Shown here: one piece after another, positions 10,714 through 24,001 of the stretch
How the letters are laid out: every line of letters begins with the position of its first letter
Numbering within the stretch: the first letter of the stretch is position 1
Assembly (NCBI GenBank): GCA_038049695.1
Contig: CP142460.1
Location: 41,462,501 to 41,526,500 of the forward strand
Reading direction: 5' to 3'
DNA: 64,000 bases
From: Cinnamomum chago
Lineage: Eukaryota; Streptophyta; Magnoliopsida; Laurales; Lauraceae
Notes under the pieces: model-generated
Told to the model about the DNA's origin: nothing
The model's input: the letters and a program-made list of their open reading frames with translations, nothing else
Databases searched by the model: none
Translations under genes and position numbers: made by a program

Positions 10714-12860
10714 ATGCCCAAGGGAAGTAAAACATATGTCAAGCCCGGGTGGGTTGCCAAACAGGCAAAGTTGACAGAATACGAGAGGGTGAGAAGTAAG
10801 AACATCATGAAAACAGACGAGAGATGTCATGCTTTGGGGGTAATGCACATAGCCAACACCGTTTTTGGATTGGGTTAAAGGAGCAGCAGGAAAAATGGAG
10901 AGGGAAAAAGAAAATCGGGTGAGGATGATGACAACGAAGAATATCGACCACCCAGGGTGATTTTGGGTTGGTTTCTTCGGATGAAAATACGGGTGATGAT
11001 GGGGATGATGAGACTTATGGGTCTCCGGCAAATATGGTAATTTGTGTCTATTGATTTATGATAAGCCATTCTAGTTGTAAATTTTATTCCATTCATTTTA
11101 TTTATGTATTTATGTACTAATAATTCATTGTTGTGTTGTGACGGGTTACTCAAATGAATTGAAGGAAGTGAAGCAGACATGCTTGTGCTGTAGCAGCTAC
11201 ACTGGCCCAGGCTACACCGGCACAACCTCCAGTCACAAGGCCTTCTCGTGTAGAGAACACGCCCGAAGGGGCGAGCCAAGCTACACCGGCACAGCCTCAC
11301 GTCACACAATCTTCACACCAGAGGTGGTGACCTTTGCTAGAGCGCGTAGTCCTACACGGATTGCCATCACTACTGGCCAGTCTGAACAGGTTTTGACACC
11401 AAGTACAGATGGCAGCAGTGTTGGTGAGAATTATAGTATTATTTATGTTTAAAATGTACATTCTTTTAATGTTATATGCTTTGTAACTCAATTAATATTG
11501 TGGTCGTGACAGCATCAGCCTCAGGCAAGGGCTCCCACCGTGTATGGGGCAAGATAAGGGGGTGCAAGGTGGAAAAGCTGGAGAAGCATCTTGGCCATGC
11601 CATCCCAATTTTGATCCCAACTTCGAGCCATGCGCCAGAGGGCGGATTTTCCACTAGTTTTGCAAACCTTCTTGGGGAAGTGATTCAAGATGAGGCACCT
11701 GTTCGGAAAAAGGGCTGGAAGTCTATTCCTGACGGGATCAAGAAGTTGGTGGTAAAGAGAGTTCAAGTAATTTCATTTGAGATAACTTAATGCAGATTCA
11801 ATTAGACTCATTAATGTTTAATTGTTGTCTCACATTACATGTTTATGTTTGCAATTGCAGCAATTTTTTGAGTTCGGGGACTATGTGAACGATCTGATCA
11901 TCAAGGCTGCCATTGATACGAAGTGCCAAAAGCTGTACAGGGACCGGAAGTGTGAATTGCATACCCACTATTTGTCTCTTTTGGAGGAGGGGGTGCCCAA
12001 TCCAAAGAGCCACTCACTAAAGCCTTGTAAGGCAGATGATTGGGCCTGGATGATCGAAAATTTGTGGGAGACTATGGAGTGGAAGGTAACTTTTAATGGT
12101 TTTGTATATATCTCTGCCTCAATTACTAATCAAGATCATTGTATTAGTTAAAAATTATTTTGACTAATATGTTGTTTCTTATTTTTCTGTGTAGGAGAAG
12201 TCAAAGATAGCGAGAGTTAGCCAATCGAAGATGCCGTGGAATCATACGAGCAGCTCTAGATCTTTCCTAGCACAGAGTTCAATAATCGTAAATGCCGGTT
12301 TAAGAATTTTTTCCATTTGACTAAGTTATGAAAATTAAATTCTTCTATTAACGAAATATCTAATGTCATAACAGAGAGCACATAATATTGGAATCGTGCA
12401 GGCTTTTCCTGATTTCTACCACGACACCCACTATATGCACGTGAATAAAAAGTGGATAAATGTGGATGCTCAGAAGACACATGTACATATGCCTAAGTCA
12501 TATTTTATATATCAATACAAATTTACTTTTATACATATGTTAAACTCACTTTATTTGATTTTTACATGTTTAAAAATGGCAGGAGGAATTAGTGCGAGTG
12601 ATGGCCGAACAATCCCAACCCTCCATCACATCTCCGATGACCGAGGAACAGATATCCGTCAAGGTACTTGGACAGAGATCGGGATATCTTAAGGGTTTTG
12701 GCATTCGCACGAAGTCCACTCCAGGTTCAACCTAGAATCTGACGGGCCTGATTCTAAGGTACTTCAATTGCGGCAGCAGGTATCTTTCCTCGAGGGCTTA
12801 GTCCTCTAGTTAGCTGAGCGTGTGGAGATAGATCCAAGTTCCCTTGTTGGTGGGGATGGC
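10714..12860 (+). pseudogene. CACTA second gene with Transposase_24 domain (broken or multi-exon)
   Basis: It begins at the ATG at 10714 (MPKGSKTYVKPGWVAK...), followed by YERVRSKNIM, a phrase typical of the start of this family, and a stop at about 10875. The conserved region resumes at about 11530 (GKIRGCKVEKLEKHLGHAIP, then KKGWKSIPDGIKK), continues after a plausible intron (about 11770-11860) with FEFGDYVNDLIIKAAIDTKC and WAWMIENLWETMEWK, and after a second intron (about 12088-12194) with EKSKIARVSQSKMPWNH. A last block near 12400-12480 (FYHDTHYMHVNKKWINVDAQ) and 12585-12720 follows. In En/Spm the second product binds the subterminal repeats and assists the transposase; that role is assumed here from position and domain. 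Confidence 0.7.
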
Positions 12861-12869
12861 ACCTCTGCT

Positions 12870-15800
12870 AGAGCTCAGGATGCGACTTCTCTAGGTTTGT
12901 ATATGACTACTCTTTTTAAAATGGTATTTATTTGCATGTTGAATTAATTGAGAAAGAAGTTGGATTGTTGTCCTTTAAGATGGGTTATTTTCAAAATGCT
13001 TCTTCCTTTTTTTATCCAAATTCTGTGAAATGCTGAAAGGTTTTTGAACTACAGGAGAGGTACAAAAACGGCTTGCTGGTATAAGAAAAATAAAACAAGC
13101 ACACCAATGATAATTTATCAAGATCATTTACAGTGATTTGTAATACCAATTTTGATAAGAAGGGAGAGAAGTGCATAGGGAAACACACACACAAAAAAAG
13201 ACCCTCATCAATCAACCTTAAATCCAAGAAATATCAGTCTAAAGAAACAAACACATGGATAAAAGCTCAATTGTTTAGCACCATCACAAACAAAATCCTT
13301 TCTTAGAACCCATTTTACCATGCATTTCCATACAAAACATGTGAATTTAGAAGAAATAAGCTGATACCCAAGAAGCAGAAACACAATTCACTGTAAAAAT
13401 TGTTCTGCCCCCACCAAACAATAGAAACCCATAACCTTAGAAAATGTAATATCAAAATCCAAATATATGGGAGAGTGATTACTTACAATCGAGTCCAAGT
13501 GCAGGGATTGTCAAGGTTCTTTGGAATGAGCCAAATACCTATGTCAGACAACATAATTTCGGATACTTTTAGTGCTGATATAAATATTCTTTTACAATTT
13601 GATGATTCTGTTTTCCTTGACCAGATATATTATTACAAATTAATCACTTGATTATATTACTCTTGTGGTGTTATTTTTCATATTATTCATCATTTAGAAG
13701 TAATATTCACAAAAATCTATCTAAATGTCATTTCAGATCCACGAATCCTTTGTTTTGAGAATTGCCAAATTGGACACCTCATACCACTTTTGGATTCTAA
13801 AGACATACACAAGTAACTTAGTCATGATGCAATGTTACGTCTTTTCAAGAGTTATGATGGACACTTTGTATATATTTTGCAAGATGGAAAGTTATATAAA
13901 TGAGAATTGTGAGACAGCTTTTCAGTTATCCAGCCTATGCAATTTATTCATAGCATAAAATTAAAAACTCAATCCAAAAACAGAACTTGATAAATTTGCA
14001 TTCTCTTTGGAACCATTAATTTGTCCTTCACAACATATCGTATAAAATTAAAAAAAAAAAAAAAAAAAGTCTAATAAATAACACCATCCTACCAGCAGTT
14101 GGATTAGGCGATAGCGATTATTGACCAAAAGGCGCATCCATTGTATGGTCCTGACTACTGACCATCATAGTGGATGACTCTCATACCTCTAATATGAACC
14201 ATAGCTCAATTCTTTTTTATTTTTTATTTTTAATCTAAAACGCATTTGCTGATCACTGTTTGGAGAGTCGGCATCATCCAAACCAAGAGGTTCACTATTC
14301 ATTGTTCACATGCTAAGGTAATATCCATTGGACCCCACCAAATGAATGATCTCAATTATAAGTTGGCAGCTCAAATGAACCCACCAAGACATTTCTTATA
14401 GCAAAAGTAAAGGTCAAAATCTTCTGATTTTTCACCAAGACATTGCTATCTTTTGAAACTCCATTGAACAATTATAGAAACCAACTTCAAGAATTCATAT
14501 AAAGAACGCACAAAACTATAAATAAAATCAGAAGGATTATGACATGAAGTAAGACCTATATAAAAACGAACCCAAAGAAGCCTTCGGTTACAGAATTGAA
14601 CAAATCAAATAGAGGTAAATGGAAGTACACAAATATAATCAATCCATTCAGCTAGAATTAAAGGTATGAAGAACGAATAAATCTGACCCATTAGAGGAAC
14701 AGGAACATATTCATCAAAGAACTGTAGCACCAGATCTAAAAATGAACAGTGAGATTTTTAAGAATCAGAGAAATTATAGATTGCCCAACTAAGAACTCCA
14801 TGACTAGGAGAGGTCCTGATTCAGAGAGGTGTGAAATAGTGAGCAAGAGGTACAGAACAAACAAAGACATGAACATACCTGATCTCACAAGTCTGAAACT
14901 TTAGTTAACATAATCCTTATCAAGTATACCGTCATACATCCCTTACAAACATTAGCAGCACATGAATTTAGGAGAACTAATGGATGAATTGGTATTGATT
15001 GGTATTGAATTCTAAAATTTCTTATTCAAAAACATCATCACCAGTCACCAATACACAAATCCAAGAAATTATTTCAGGAGAGCTAATGGATGAAGACAAG
15101 CTGGCCAGTCACCATTACAATTGGTCTGACTGCAACCTGTTTAATTGTAGTAAAATCCAGGAATGGGCTACGAGGTTCCCTCTACCTTTGAATTCTCACA
15201 GACAGTGAACCACTTTGCTCATACAGTATCAATGCTGTCAAATTAAATGAATGACCAAAAACAGAGTTGTCACTCATCCCTTATATATTTTCCCTTTTAC
15301 TTTTCCTATTTCTTCTCTTTCCTTTCATCTGAATCACTTCTATTTTATTTTATTTTTTTTCTGTTTGGGCTTTGGTGACTCCACTCATAGGGTGACTCAA
15401 CTCGGGCCAATTTTCAGAACACAGAGCTGACAGACAACACAGGTTTAACTCCTACCACACAATGAAGACTGAAATAAGAGAAAATATGGAAAAACATATG
15501 CTTTATTGTTTGTTGTTACTCTTTAGGTTTGAATGTTGAAATCACTTGTGACTTAGGAATTAGGATGTAATTTATTATTCATTTTGATTTCAAGTTTTCT
15601 GTTTGTTTATAATGTGATAGTTTGGTTTTTGTTGTTATTATTTATTATGTCACATGCTGGTTTTCTTTATGGAGAAAATGTGGAAAAACATATGCTTTAT
15701 TTATTATTTTTCTATTTTTTTTTTCTTTCACATGCTGGTTTTTTGTGGTTTTGTTATGGTTTTGCTATAGAGTGAGATGGAAGATGGCTATGGTGGCTGT

Positions 15801-16697
15801 TTCATGTTGATTTGTTTCATGTTGCTATGTAGTGAGAATTGTTAGAAACTTGAACAAAACATACATAATCCTTGATTCATTTTCCATTAAACGACGGACG
15901 TTATTTGATGGGCATTTTCATTTATCTCACCTTTTCCTTGGGTATTGCTATCTCAGGTTAGATGTTTCCTAAATCCAACCCTGACCCAATGTCACCTGTT
16001 GATGCACATTAGTTGCTACAGTTTCAATCAGTCGTGTTCCATGTTTGTCAAGTGAAATAGAATGACTTTGATTCATTGGGTCCAGATGCAGAGATGATTT
16101 TGAGCATGTTTAAATCCTAGCTGGAATGCAGGGTAACGCCCGATGGCTGTTCTTTAGTTGGAATGCAGGGTAGTGCTGATCTGGTTCAGTGGGCTTGCTG
16201 CTGAATTATTTGGTTGTGTATGGTCTTTCAGAGGAGGCTGAATTACAATAATTTTTCTGTTCCTGGTGCCTTTCAGAGCAGGCTGTGCATTGTCTTGTCC
16301 TGCTGCCTAGCTATGGTGTGCTAGTTTGTTTTACTTTTGGGTTTTTCTTGAGCTCCGATGTGCATAGTCTTCTGCTGCTAGTTTGTCATCATTAGCGTCA
16401 GTTCACCCATCAATCTAGATAAGCATGGTGGTGTTTTACTTACTGCTGGAATTTTGGGTTTTGTTCAAAAAGTTTCGGGGTTTTGTTCTTAAAATCTTTT
16501 TTCTTGTTTTAGAGATGCAGTTTTGTTGATTCTGTAGATCCTTACTTTTGTTTGAGTAAGTCAATCCATTTTAGTAGATTTTGGAAAGAAATCCATGTGG
16601 TTTTCTTACTTGAAAGAAAGAAAGGTTTTTCTAATAGGAAGATCTTGTATATCTGTGATTTTGAGACTCATGTTTTGTTTGTTTGTTCACTGATTTG
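12870..16697. other. No gene seen; AT-rich DNA, possibly distal CACTA or older repeats
   Basis: No ORF here has recognisable protein motifs. It contains an A19 run (14050-14068) and a local duplication: the word 'ggaaaaacatatgctttatt' occurs near 15489 and again near 15682, and 'cacatgctggtttt' occurs twice (about 15651 and 15729). Another short repeat, '(g/t)gaatgcagggta', occurs near 16124 and 16160. Confidence 0.5.
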
Positions 16698-16884
16698 TTC
16701 ATCTTTTTTTTTTTTTTTTGATAACGTAGGGTTCACAGTCCTTTGGACCAGAATAATCCCTACGGGCCCAGGAGAGAAAGCCGGGTAAAATTCCCCTGTG
16801 GCCCCAGTGTGGTAGAGCAGTTTTGAACCCACAACCTCCGGGTGCAAACCGTAGTCCTAGGCCAACTGAGCTACCCTTCATCTT
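16698..16884 (-). mobile_element. tRNA-derived SINE (Au-like) with target duplication
   Basis: On the minus strand the element begins at about 16876 with AGGGTAGCTCAGTTGG. It contains a pol III A box TAGCTCAGTTGG (16862-16873) and a B box GGTTCAAAAC (16820-16829) separated by 32 bp, a short body (CCGGGTAAAATTCCCC complement), and a poly(A) tail (T run on the plus strand, ending at 16719). TTCATCTT occurs at both ends (16698-16705 and 16877-16884), a good target-site duplication. The body resembles the widespread plant Au SINE from memory; family assignment needs a search. Confidence 0.82.
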
Positions 16885-17689
16885 GATTTGGTGGAATATG
16901 ATTCTTAAATGCAATTTGTTATATTGAAACTTCACGTTGAACAATCGATGCTCAGCTCGTTTGCATTGGTTTCTGTATGAAGATTTAGTTTGTGGGTAGT
17001 TAAACACAGTTTCCCTTTAGAGGAAGTGTGATGTCTCAGATCGAGCATTTGCTTGATCCAACAAATTGAACATGTTTAAGCCACTCTTGGTGGGGAAACT
17101 ACAATCTGCTACTGTAGACGCTTGTTTTAATGTTACTTGCATCCACATCAGATGGCTAGGATCAGCTGAAAAAGGAGGTGTTGATGCATTATCTTTTTCT
17201 GATTACACCTTTTGAATTCACTAATTACATTACTAGAATGTGGACTCCATATGCTTCTCTGCATGAAACGAAAAAGTTCATGTTTCACAATTGGGCATCA
17301 CATTGTACCTCTTGGCTTTTACTTGTATTTTATATTTATTTTTTTTAGGAAAAAAGAAGAAAAGAAATGATGATGATGACAAGAACCCTAACACAGTTGG
17401 ATGATGCTCATTGTAGCAACCAGTTTGAGGCATGTCACCCACCAAAAATAAAAAGATGACATTGCCAAGAATTTCAGTTGAATATCTACAATAGACATGC
17501 AGGTTTCCTTGAGGGTGTTGGTCAAGCAGTTTGAATATGTTGTGCCAATGTAATTTCACATTGTATTTGTTTAGGTTAGGGCATTTCTATTTGGTGTTAA
17601 AGCCCATCTATGCCTTTGTTGTGGAGTGGAGTTTTGTTAAGAGTATTGAAGGAAGTATTTAGAGTTGGTAGTGCCCTTTTTTTTCTTCT

Positions 17690-17790
17690 TCTTCTTTTTT
17701 TTTTTTTTTTTTTTTTTTTACAAGGATTCGAACTAACATGCGTGCACGCTACACGTCCCTAATTAGCTAATGAATAGCTAGGTACGATTT
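17690..17790 (-). mobile_element. Short tRNA-like SINE or tRNA-derived fragment
   Basis: Minus strand: an A-box-like TAGCTAATTAGG (17758-17769), a B box GTTCGAATCC (17724-17733) 24 bp later, then a short stretch and a long poly(A) (T run on the plus strand, about 17696-17719). No convincing target duplication was found. It could be a very short SINE or a retro-copied tRNA fragment. Confidence 0.5.
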
Positions 17791-18190
17791 GATAGTCTCT
17801 TTTATTTGGGAGTTGGATTTACTGGCCACCTGTTGTATGTCATTGTGAAAAGATTTGTATGGATCAATTTTGTGACTTCACCACTTTAATTCTTTGACCT
17901 GTGATGCTAAGTGAGTAGCTAGATTAATTTTGGGTTAAGTCCTCATGGATGTGTGTGTTTGTAGATGTTCCTGTAAAATTTTCCTTCATAATCTCATGTT
18001 CAATTTTCTCTTTTTTTCCTTAAGTTCGATTGATGCCATCTTTTGAGTACTCTTGGCAAGGCACATTTTGAAAATTTTTGAACCATTGTTTAAATCCAAG
18101 ATGTTTGTACTCATGAGTCTTGTTGTACACAAGTAATGTTAGAAACAGAGATCTGAGGTCAATAAATTTTTTGTTTTAGGGGCATATATC

Positions 18191-18217
18191 TATATATATA
18201 TATATATATATATATAT
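18191..18217. repeat. (TA)n microsatellite
   Basis: An uninterrupted TA dinucleotide run. Confidence 0.95.
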
Positions 18218-19014
18218 CATGTGATAGATCTTCAATGATATCAATCATAAATGTTGGCCCCATTACGTTCAAATCCAAGATCTCTAAACATTGTGTCCTT
18301 CTCTTATATTCCTCCAAATACTTTTAATTTCATTCTGTGATGTATTTTTTCTATGGACTTGATTTAATGGAATCTCTTTGTTCTAGGGAAGAATTCCACT
18401 GTTTTCATAATTGATTTCAGTTGCTTTGTTTATATATAGTTTCACTAAAAGCTGTGCATATGACATTCTTAATCATATGTTAATCTTGCTAATTTTTTTA
18501 TGCATATTGAATGAAAATTGAAAAACAAATTTTGTTAAAAGAGTCCATGCAACTAGGATGCAGCCAACATGAAGGCCAAGTATGCAAGAGTAACACATTG
18601 TTATATGTTAAAATGAGATGCATGAAGTTTTTTTAAAACAATGGTGCATGTGTTGGAATGGTGCAACATGGAAATGATCATATATGAATATGTAAATTTT
18701 CATTGGCATTTGAATATTGGTACAGAGTAGAATGTTACTACTTGTTTTAATTTTGTAATGATAATGGTAAAGTGCTTTCAATGTTGAAAGGATGGTTGAA
18801 TATTAATATGAAGTGGAATGAATTTTCTTGTTTCATTTTTTAATTTGATGATTTTGGAATAGAAATGGATGTTGGGTGTAGTAGATTTGGTCTTGGATAA
18901 TGGAATTAGCAATTTCAATTTATTCATGTGACACAGGTAGGAAGTCATAATGAATTGATGTATATACAGGAAAAGAAAATTAAAAATCAATAAATAAATT
19001 ATATTTAAAAAAAA

Positions 19015-19141
19015 AAATCTTCCCGGCGAGATAAAACGCCGACAAAAAAATTTTGAAAAGAATTTTCGTAAATTGTAAATCTTTTCCCAGCGCAAAATTA
19101 ACGCCGGCAAAAGTTTTTCTAAATTTATTTTTTTGAATGTA
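19015..19141. other. CG-containing short inverted motifs next to the gypsy truncation point
   Basis: The words 'cccggcgagataaaacgccg' and 'cccagcgcaaaattaacgccgg' alternate with A/T runs. Such CCGGCG...CGCCGG words are typical of the subterminal repeats of plant CACTA elements, and the last bases (tttttttgaatgtag) resemble a CACTA end. The stretch stops exactly where the truncated gypsy fragment begins. It may be the end of a CACTA relative; evidence is motif-level only. Confidence 0.3.
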
Positions 19142-20915
19142 GAGACATTACTTGTACGGGGAGAAATTCAAGGTTCACTCGGATCACAGGAGTCTCCAGT
19201 ATCTATTTGAGCAGAAGGATTTGATTATGAGGCAGACCGGATGGATGGAATACATCAAGGACTACGACTTCCCGATAAAGTATCACCTCGGGAAAGCAAA
19301 CGTGGTTGCAGATGCATTGAGCAGAAAGACAGTGAATACCGGATGTTTACAGACAGAGTGGTCTTTGATAGAGTTATTCATAGATTCGGCCATAGAGTTC
19401 CAGCCTCACAGTGAAAGAGTCATGGTTGCCAATATGCACACTTGGGAACCAGAGATTCTTAGCAGAATCAAGAGCAGTCAGTCAGAGGATCCAGAGTTAG
19501 TCAGACTGAGAGACAGCATAGCGGAAAGGCTAGAGTTCAGACTCATAGATGGAGTAATGTACTGCCAAGAAAGATTATCTGTACCGGGTGTACATGATTT
19601 AAGGAACGAGATTATCGTTGAGGCACACCATTCTCGTTATGCCAATCACCCAAGGAGCACCAAAATGTACCAAAACTTCAGGAGTTTTTACTGGTGGAAC
19701 AACATGAAGAAAGACAATGCTGGATTTGTCTCGAGATGTCTAGTGTGTCAATAGGTGAAGATTGAACATCAGAAACCTCCAGGATTACTCCAACCATTGA
19801 AAACACCAGAATGGAAGTGGGAGCACATCACCATGGACTTCGTTGCAAGATTGCCACCCATGAGGGACAATGACAACATTTGGGTGATTGTTGACAGACT
19901 CACTAAGTCAGCACACTTCATTCCTATGAAGATGAGAGGATCCATGGATGTTTTGGCACACAAGTACATTGACAATATAGTCAAATTGTACGGAATTCCA
20001 GATTCCATTGTTTCAAACAGAGATATGAGGTTTGTGGGCAGATTTTGGGTCAGTTTGCAAGTAGCTTTGGGTACTACATTGAACTTCAGCACTGCGTATC
20101 ACCCTCAGACCGATGGACAGACTGAGAGAACCAATTAGACTATGGAGGATAAGTTGCGGGCATGTGTTCTTGATTTCAGGAAAGACTAGGAGAAGAGTCT
20201 TCCTTTGTGCGAAATTTCCTACAACAACAGTTATCACTCCAGTATTGGGATGACATCGTTCGAGGCATTGTACGGACGGAAGTGTAAGAGCCCGATTTGT
20301 TGGGAAGAGATTGGTATTCGGAGTTTCCATGGACCTTCGATCATCAGTGATACCAACGAGAAAGTGAAACAGATCATTGATAGGCTGAAGATTGCAAGAG
20401 ACCGTCAGAAGAGCTACGCAGACCCCAAGAGGAAAGTTTTGGAATTTCAAGTTGGAGACAAAGTATTTCTCAAAGTCTCATCGACTAGAGGAACTATGAG
20501 ATTCGGTAAGAAAGGAAAACTGGCTCGGAGATACATTGGACCGTTTGTGATCGATATGCGCGTTGGCGAAGTGGCTTACAGATTGATACTACCAGCAGAG
20601 TTAGCAGGAGTTCATAGAGTTTTCCACATTTCTATGCTGAGGAAGTACATTCCAGACCCTCCACACGTGCTACATCACGATCCTTTGGATGTTCAACCAG
20701 ATGTTACGTTCATAGATAGACCGAAGAAGATCATCGACACAAAGGAACAAGTACTGAGGACAAGGATCATTTAATGGGTCAAAGTACAGTGGGAGCATCA
20801 CAGTCCAAGGGAAGCGACTTGGGAACTCAGATATCAAGTTCAGGAGAAGTATCCAGAGTTATTGCCAGAGGTGTGTTAGAGATTTGGAGGACCAAATAAC
20901 CTAAGCGGAGGAGGA
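19142..20915 (+). pseudogene. Gypsy unit A: 3' part of pol (RNase H to chromodomain), 5'-truncated
   Basis: It opens inside RNase H ([20 protein letters not shown], then VVADALSRK). It continues through the integrase zinc region (HHSRY...CLVCQ), the integrase core (ITMDFV, VIVDRLTKSAHFIP, AYHPQTDGQTERTN) and the C-terminal HRVFHISMLRKYIPDP stretch, to a chromodomain-like tail before the polypurine tract. It is roughly 95-97 percent identical to unit B by eye. It is a fossil with a handful of breaks, and everything 5' of RNase H is absent. Confidence 0.88.
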
Positions 20916-22349
20916 TGTAACATCCCGACCCTTAATCTCCTATTAATTATAATTAATTATGTGATTAGTTAGTAAGTGTGTTTAGAGTCTAAGTAGTCGG
21001 GTTTGACGTCGAATCTCGTGTGCGATGTCTCGCACGATTCGAAGTGCGTTTGGGTAGGATAGAGAGTTGTTTTTCTAATTGGGTAAGTTGTCAGGGAAGT
21101 TATGAGATTATAAGTTTTGTGAGTTTGGGTGCATCGGGTAGGTTTCGTCGTTTCATGCACTTTAGTCTCCTGTCTCATTTCGATTCGAAGCTTCGAAGAG
21201 GCCCGATAGTCATCAATTGTACATATGGACTGACCCAAAACTTGACCCAAACCCAACCCATTTCCAAGGCCCATTTCCAAGGCACAATGCCTTATATTAT
21301 GTCAAAAACCCATCTTCTTTTCTCTCTTTCATTTCATTCAATTACAAGAACAACACAGTAGCAGCCCCTTTTTCCTTTCTCTCTTTCTCTCGTCTTCTTC
21401 CTCACGTCCAACGATCACCAGAACTCGGCAACGACATCCAATCTGCCCATCTTCTTCCTCAAGCTTCCAAGACTCCAACTATACCCTTTTCTAAGCTTTT
21501 CAACCTCAACCCATTCCAAGGTAAGCTCCTAAAGCTTGTATACCATCTCAACTTCTTCCTTCTTAGTTAGAAATGGATTAGGGAGACTCACCTCAACCCT
21601 TGGCATGCATTTGTAGGAGTGATTTGGGTTTTGTCACGCCCCCTTACCGAAACCTCGGGGGCGGGAGATGGGATTAAGCATAAATGTATTTTACTTCTCC
21701 CAAGATCCGCGTGTGTGAAGACAACACATTCTGAATATTTTGCGGAAGCATTTGTGGCGTTGCGACCCGAAGTCCGTGGCCATCGGATTCCGCGTCGCAC
21801 TCAACCTTTAGCGTATAGCTATTATATCAAGAATCATATCAAACTGGAGTAACCATCACAATAAATTACAGAGCTGACGGTAACAGGATATTACATTCCC
21901 AAATATGTTCAAGTTACAATTATCAATGTACATTAATTAAGAATCCCAAGAAAAGGCTAATAAAAGCCATACAACAAAAAGCTATTAACCACTACCCAAA
22001 AAGTGACGTAGCTCCGATGTCAAGCTCAATGTCTACATGACATAGCCGACAAAACAACCTGCAAAATAAGGCTCCACAGCCAACACAAGCACTCAACTCG
22101 GGACGAAGAAATCTGAACCTGAGTACCAAAAGTAGTGGGTCAGACACGACGGTCTGGCAGGTGGATGAAAAGATAATAATATACTCAAGAATAAAACATA
22201 TGATCAATCATGCTATTCAATCAAGTGCTGCATATAATTAAACGGGTGCAAGGTCGGGAATCTCGGGAAAACTCGTATTCATTTCAAGCATGGGTAAAAC
22301 ATGAATATCTAATAAAACAAGTGTTCGTCTAAAACATGTATAAATATAG

Positions 22350-22770
22350 TGGTATGGCAAAACAACGTTCATTTGAAACTTAAGCAAAACATAAGTATAC
22401 AATAAACCAGGTATTCATAGAAGTCTAGCAAAACCAATGTCCATTTGAAACATATTTCAAAGCATGGATATTTAACAATCGGGTAATCATTTAAAACAGG
22501 TATAAACATAGGAATCTGGCAAAACGCGTGTCGTTTAAAATATATTTCAAAGCAGGGGTACTTAACAAATCGTGTATCATTTAAAAACAGTTATAAACAT
22601 AGATATCTGACAAACCAAATGTCCTTTAAAGCAAGTTCGGATATTTAACAATTCGGGTATTCCTTTAAAACATGTGTAATCATATAAATCTAGCAAAATC
22701 ATTGATCGTTTGAAACGTATGTAAAAGCATGGGTATTCACCCAACCGACAATCCTTTAAAACATTTGCGG
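22350..22770. repeat. Degenerate tandem repeat, period about 70-90 bp, inside the solo LTR
   Basis: The anchor word T(A/G)GCAAAAC or a close variant recurs at 22355, 22426, 22517, 22608 and 22691, spaced 71, 91, 91 and 83 bp. Each is followed by 'gt.c.tttgaaa(c/a)' and 'aa(c/t)..(t/c)gg(t/g)at' words. About five decayed units. Confidence 0.7.
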
Positions 22771-23907
22771 GTACAAAGAACAAAAGACAATATAATAATA
22801 ACTGAATTTACATTGGAGAATATTAACACTTGTTGAAATAACAACTTTCATAAAGGAAACGAATCATATATCGGAAGCAAGTAAGCAATATAAAACATGT
22901 CGGGTATCCAAGGAATCGGGAACTGGCAAGATGGCAATCACTAGAAGCTAAGTCCTCTATCACCGAAGTGACAAGAGTATAACGGGACGTTGGTCTCAGT
23001 CACACAAGGTGAGGAGACTCAACGTAAATCATATATACAATATAAATATACGGGAACGGGACCACGGCAATAACCGGGTATCGGGATCCAAACTGCAGCT
23101 GGCGGGACGGGAGAGGGATTTCCAAGTCGATGGATCAAACCGACAAGGTATCCAAGCTTAGTGATGCCGACTCATAGGTCAAAACCAATCGAGACATATG
23201 CAAGTAAATCAAGTACAGTAAATAAACGGGTAAAACGGGGGTGCTCAAGGGCACACTGTCACTTCATATCGGGCAATACATTTCGGGACAAATAACTGTT
23301 ACTAGTGTAACTTCAATGCTTTCGGGGAAACAAGTCATGTAATGCAAATCTCGGGAAAAGAGGTGAAACAATGAACTATAACAATTTCGGGTAAAAATAT
23401 CGGTTTCAAGATCTATTTAAGTGAATAGGGGTCCCGTATGTCGATTATAACAATTACTTGGTACTCCTTGAGTTTAAAGACATTCCGGGCTCCTTATGCA
23501 CTTTTACTATATTAAAATCTTAACTTGAGCTTATGGGTAGTTCTAGATGTTACAATAGCAAAAATCAAGATTATCAACGGTCCATCCTAGGCATGACATT
23601 AATCCGGAAACATCGAGCAACCTATTCAGTCACCGAAAGGAATGGAATTCGCGATAACCAAGGGAAAGACTTGTGTTTAGATATAAAGAAGATATCGCGT
23701 CGTTCCATCCCGTTCAAGATTGAAATGAATTGGACTTCGATGCCACCGAACCAACCGTGAGGCGCGTCGGCTCAAGACATTCTCACACATGGTCCAAACA
23801 GTCCAAAAAGGGTAGCCAGGGTCCCACCTGAAACCAAGAATTAGTGTCTAATCAACACCATTCTTTTCTTTTAGTTCTCTAGTCTTAGAGACCTTAGGAA
23901 ATGTACA

Positions 23908-24001
23908 GGGTCCGATCGATCGGCCGATCGATTGGCCCAAAAAGCCTTACTGTTAAAAGACAGGCCGATCGATCGGCCTGTAGGTCCGATCGATCGGACC
24001 T
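23908..24001. repeat. CGATCGATCG palindrome cluster in solo LTR
   Basis: Three CGATCGATCGG cores lie within 94 bp. A 22-bp perfect palindrome spans 23960-23981 and a 20-bp perfect palindrome spans 23982-24001. A fourth half-copy (CGATCGATTGG) follows the first core. Confidence 0.9.

Larger units (their letters stand above)
6977..12860 (+). mobile_element. Decayed CACTA (En/Spm) DNA transposon, coding core
   Basis: Two genes in the usual order and orientation of plant CACTA elements: a TNPD-type transposase (6977-10572) and a second gene with a Transposase_24 (Ptta/En/Spm) domain (from 10714). Both contain introns with GT...AG borders. The outer ends, with CACTA terminal repeats and a 3-bp duplication, were not found, so the true element is longer than given here. 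Stops and frame changes in the transposase mean that it cannot move on its own. Confidence 0.85.
16885..18990. other. No gene seen apart from the SINE-like piece and TA microsatellite
   Basis: AT-rich noncoding sequence without recognisable protein motifs or paired repeats. Confidence 0.5.

Noticed and set aside
15584-15810. Hydrophobic ORFs that look like membrane proteins
   Set aside because: They are translations of a T-rich low-complexity stretch in two frames; no start context or conserved motif.
16811-16876. Functional tRNA gene
   Set aside because: A and B boxes are present, but the sequence does not close an acceptor stem and continues into a SINE body with poly(A) and target duplication.
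22350-22770. CRISPR-like array
   Set aside because: Units are degenerate and tandem with no conserved repeat/unique spacer pattern, and the genome is a plant nucleus.
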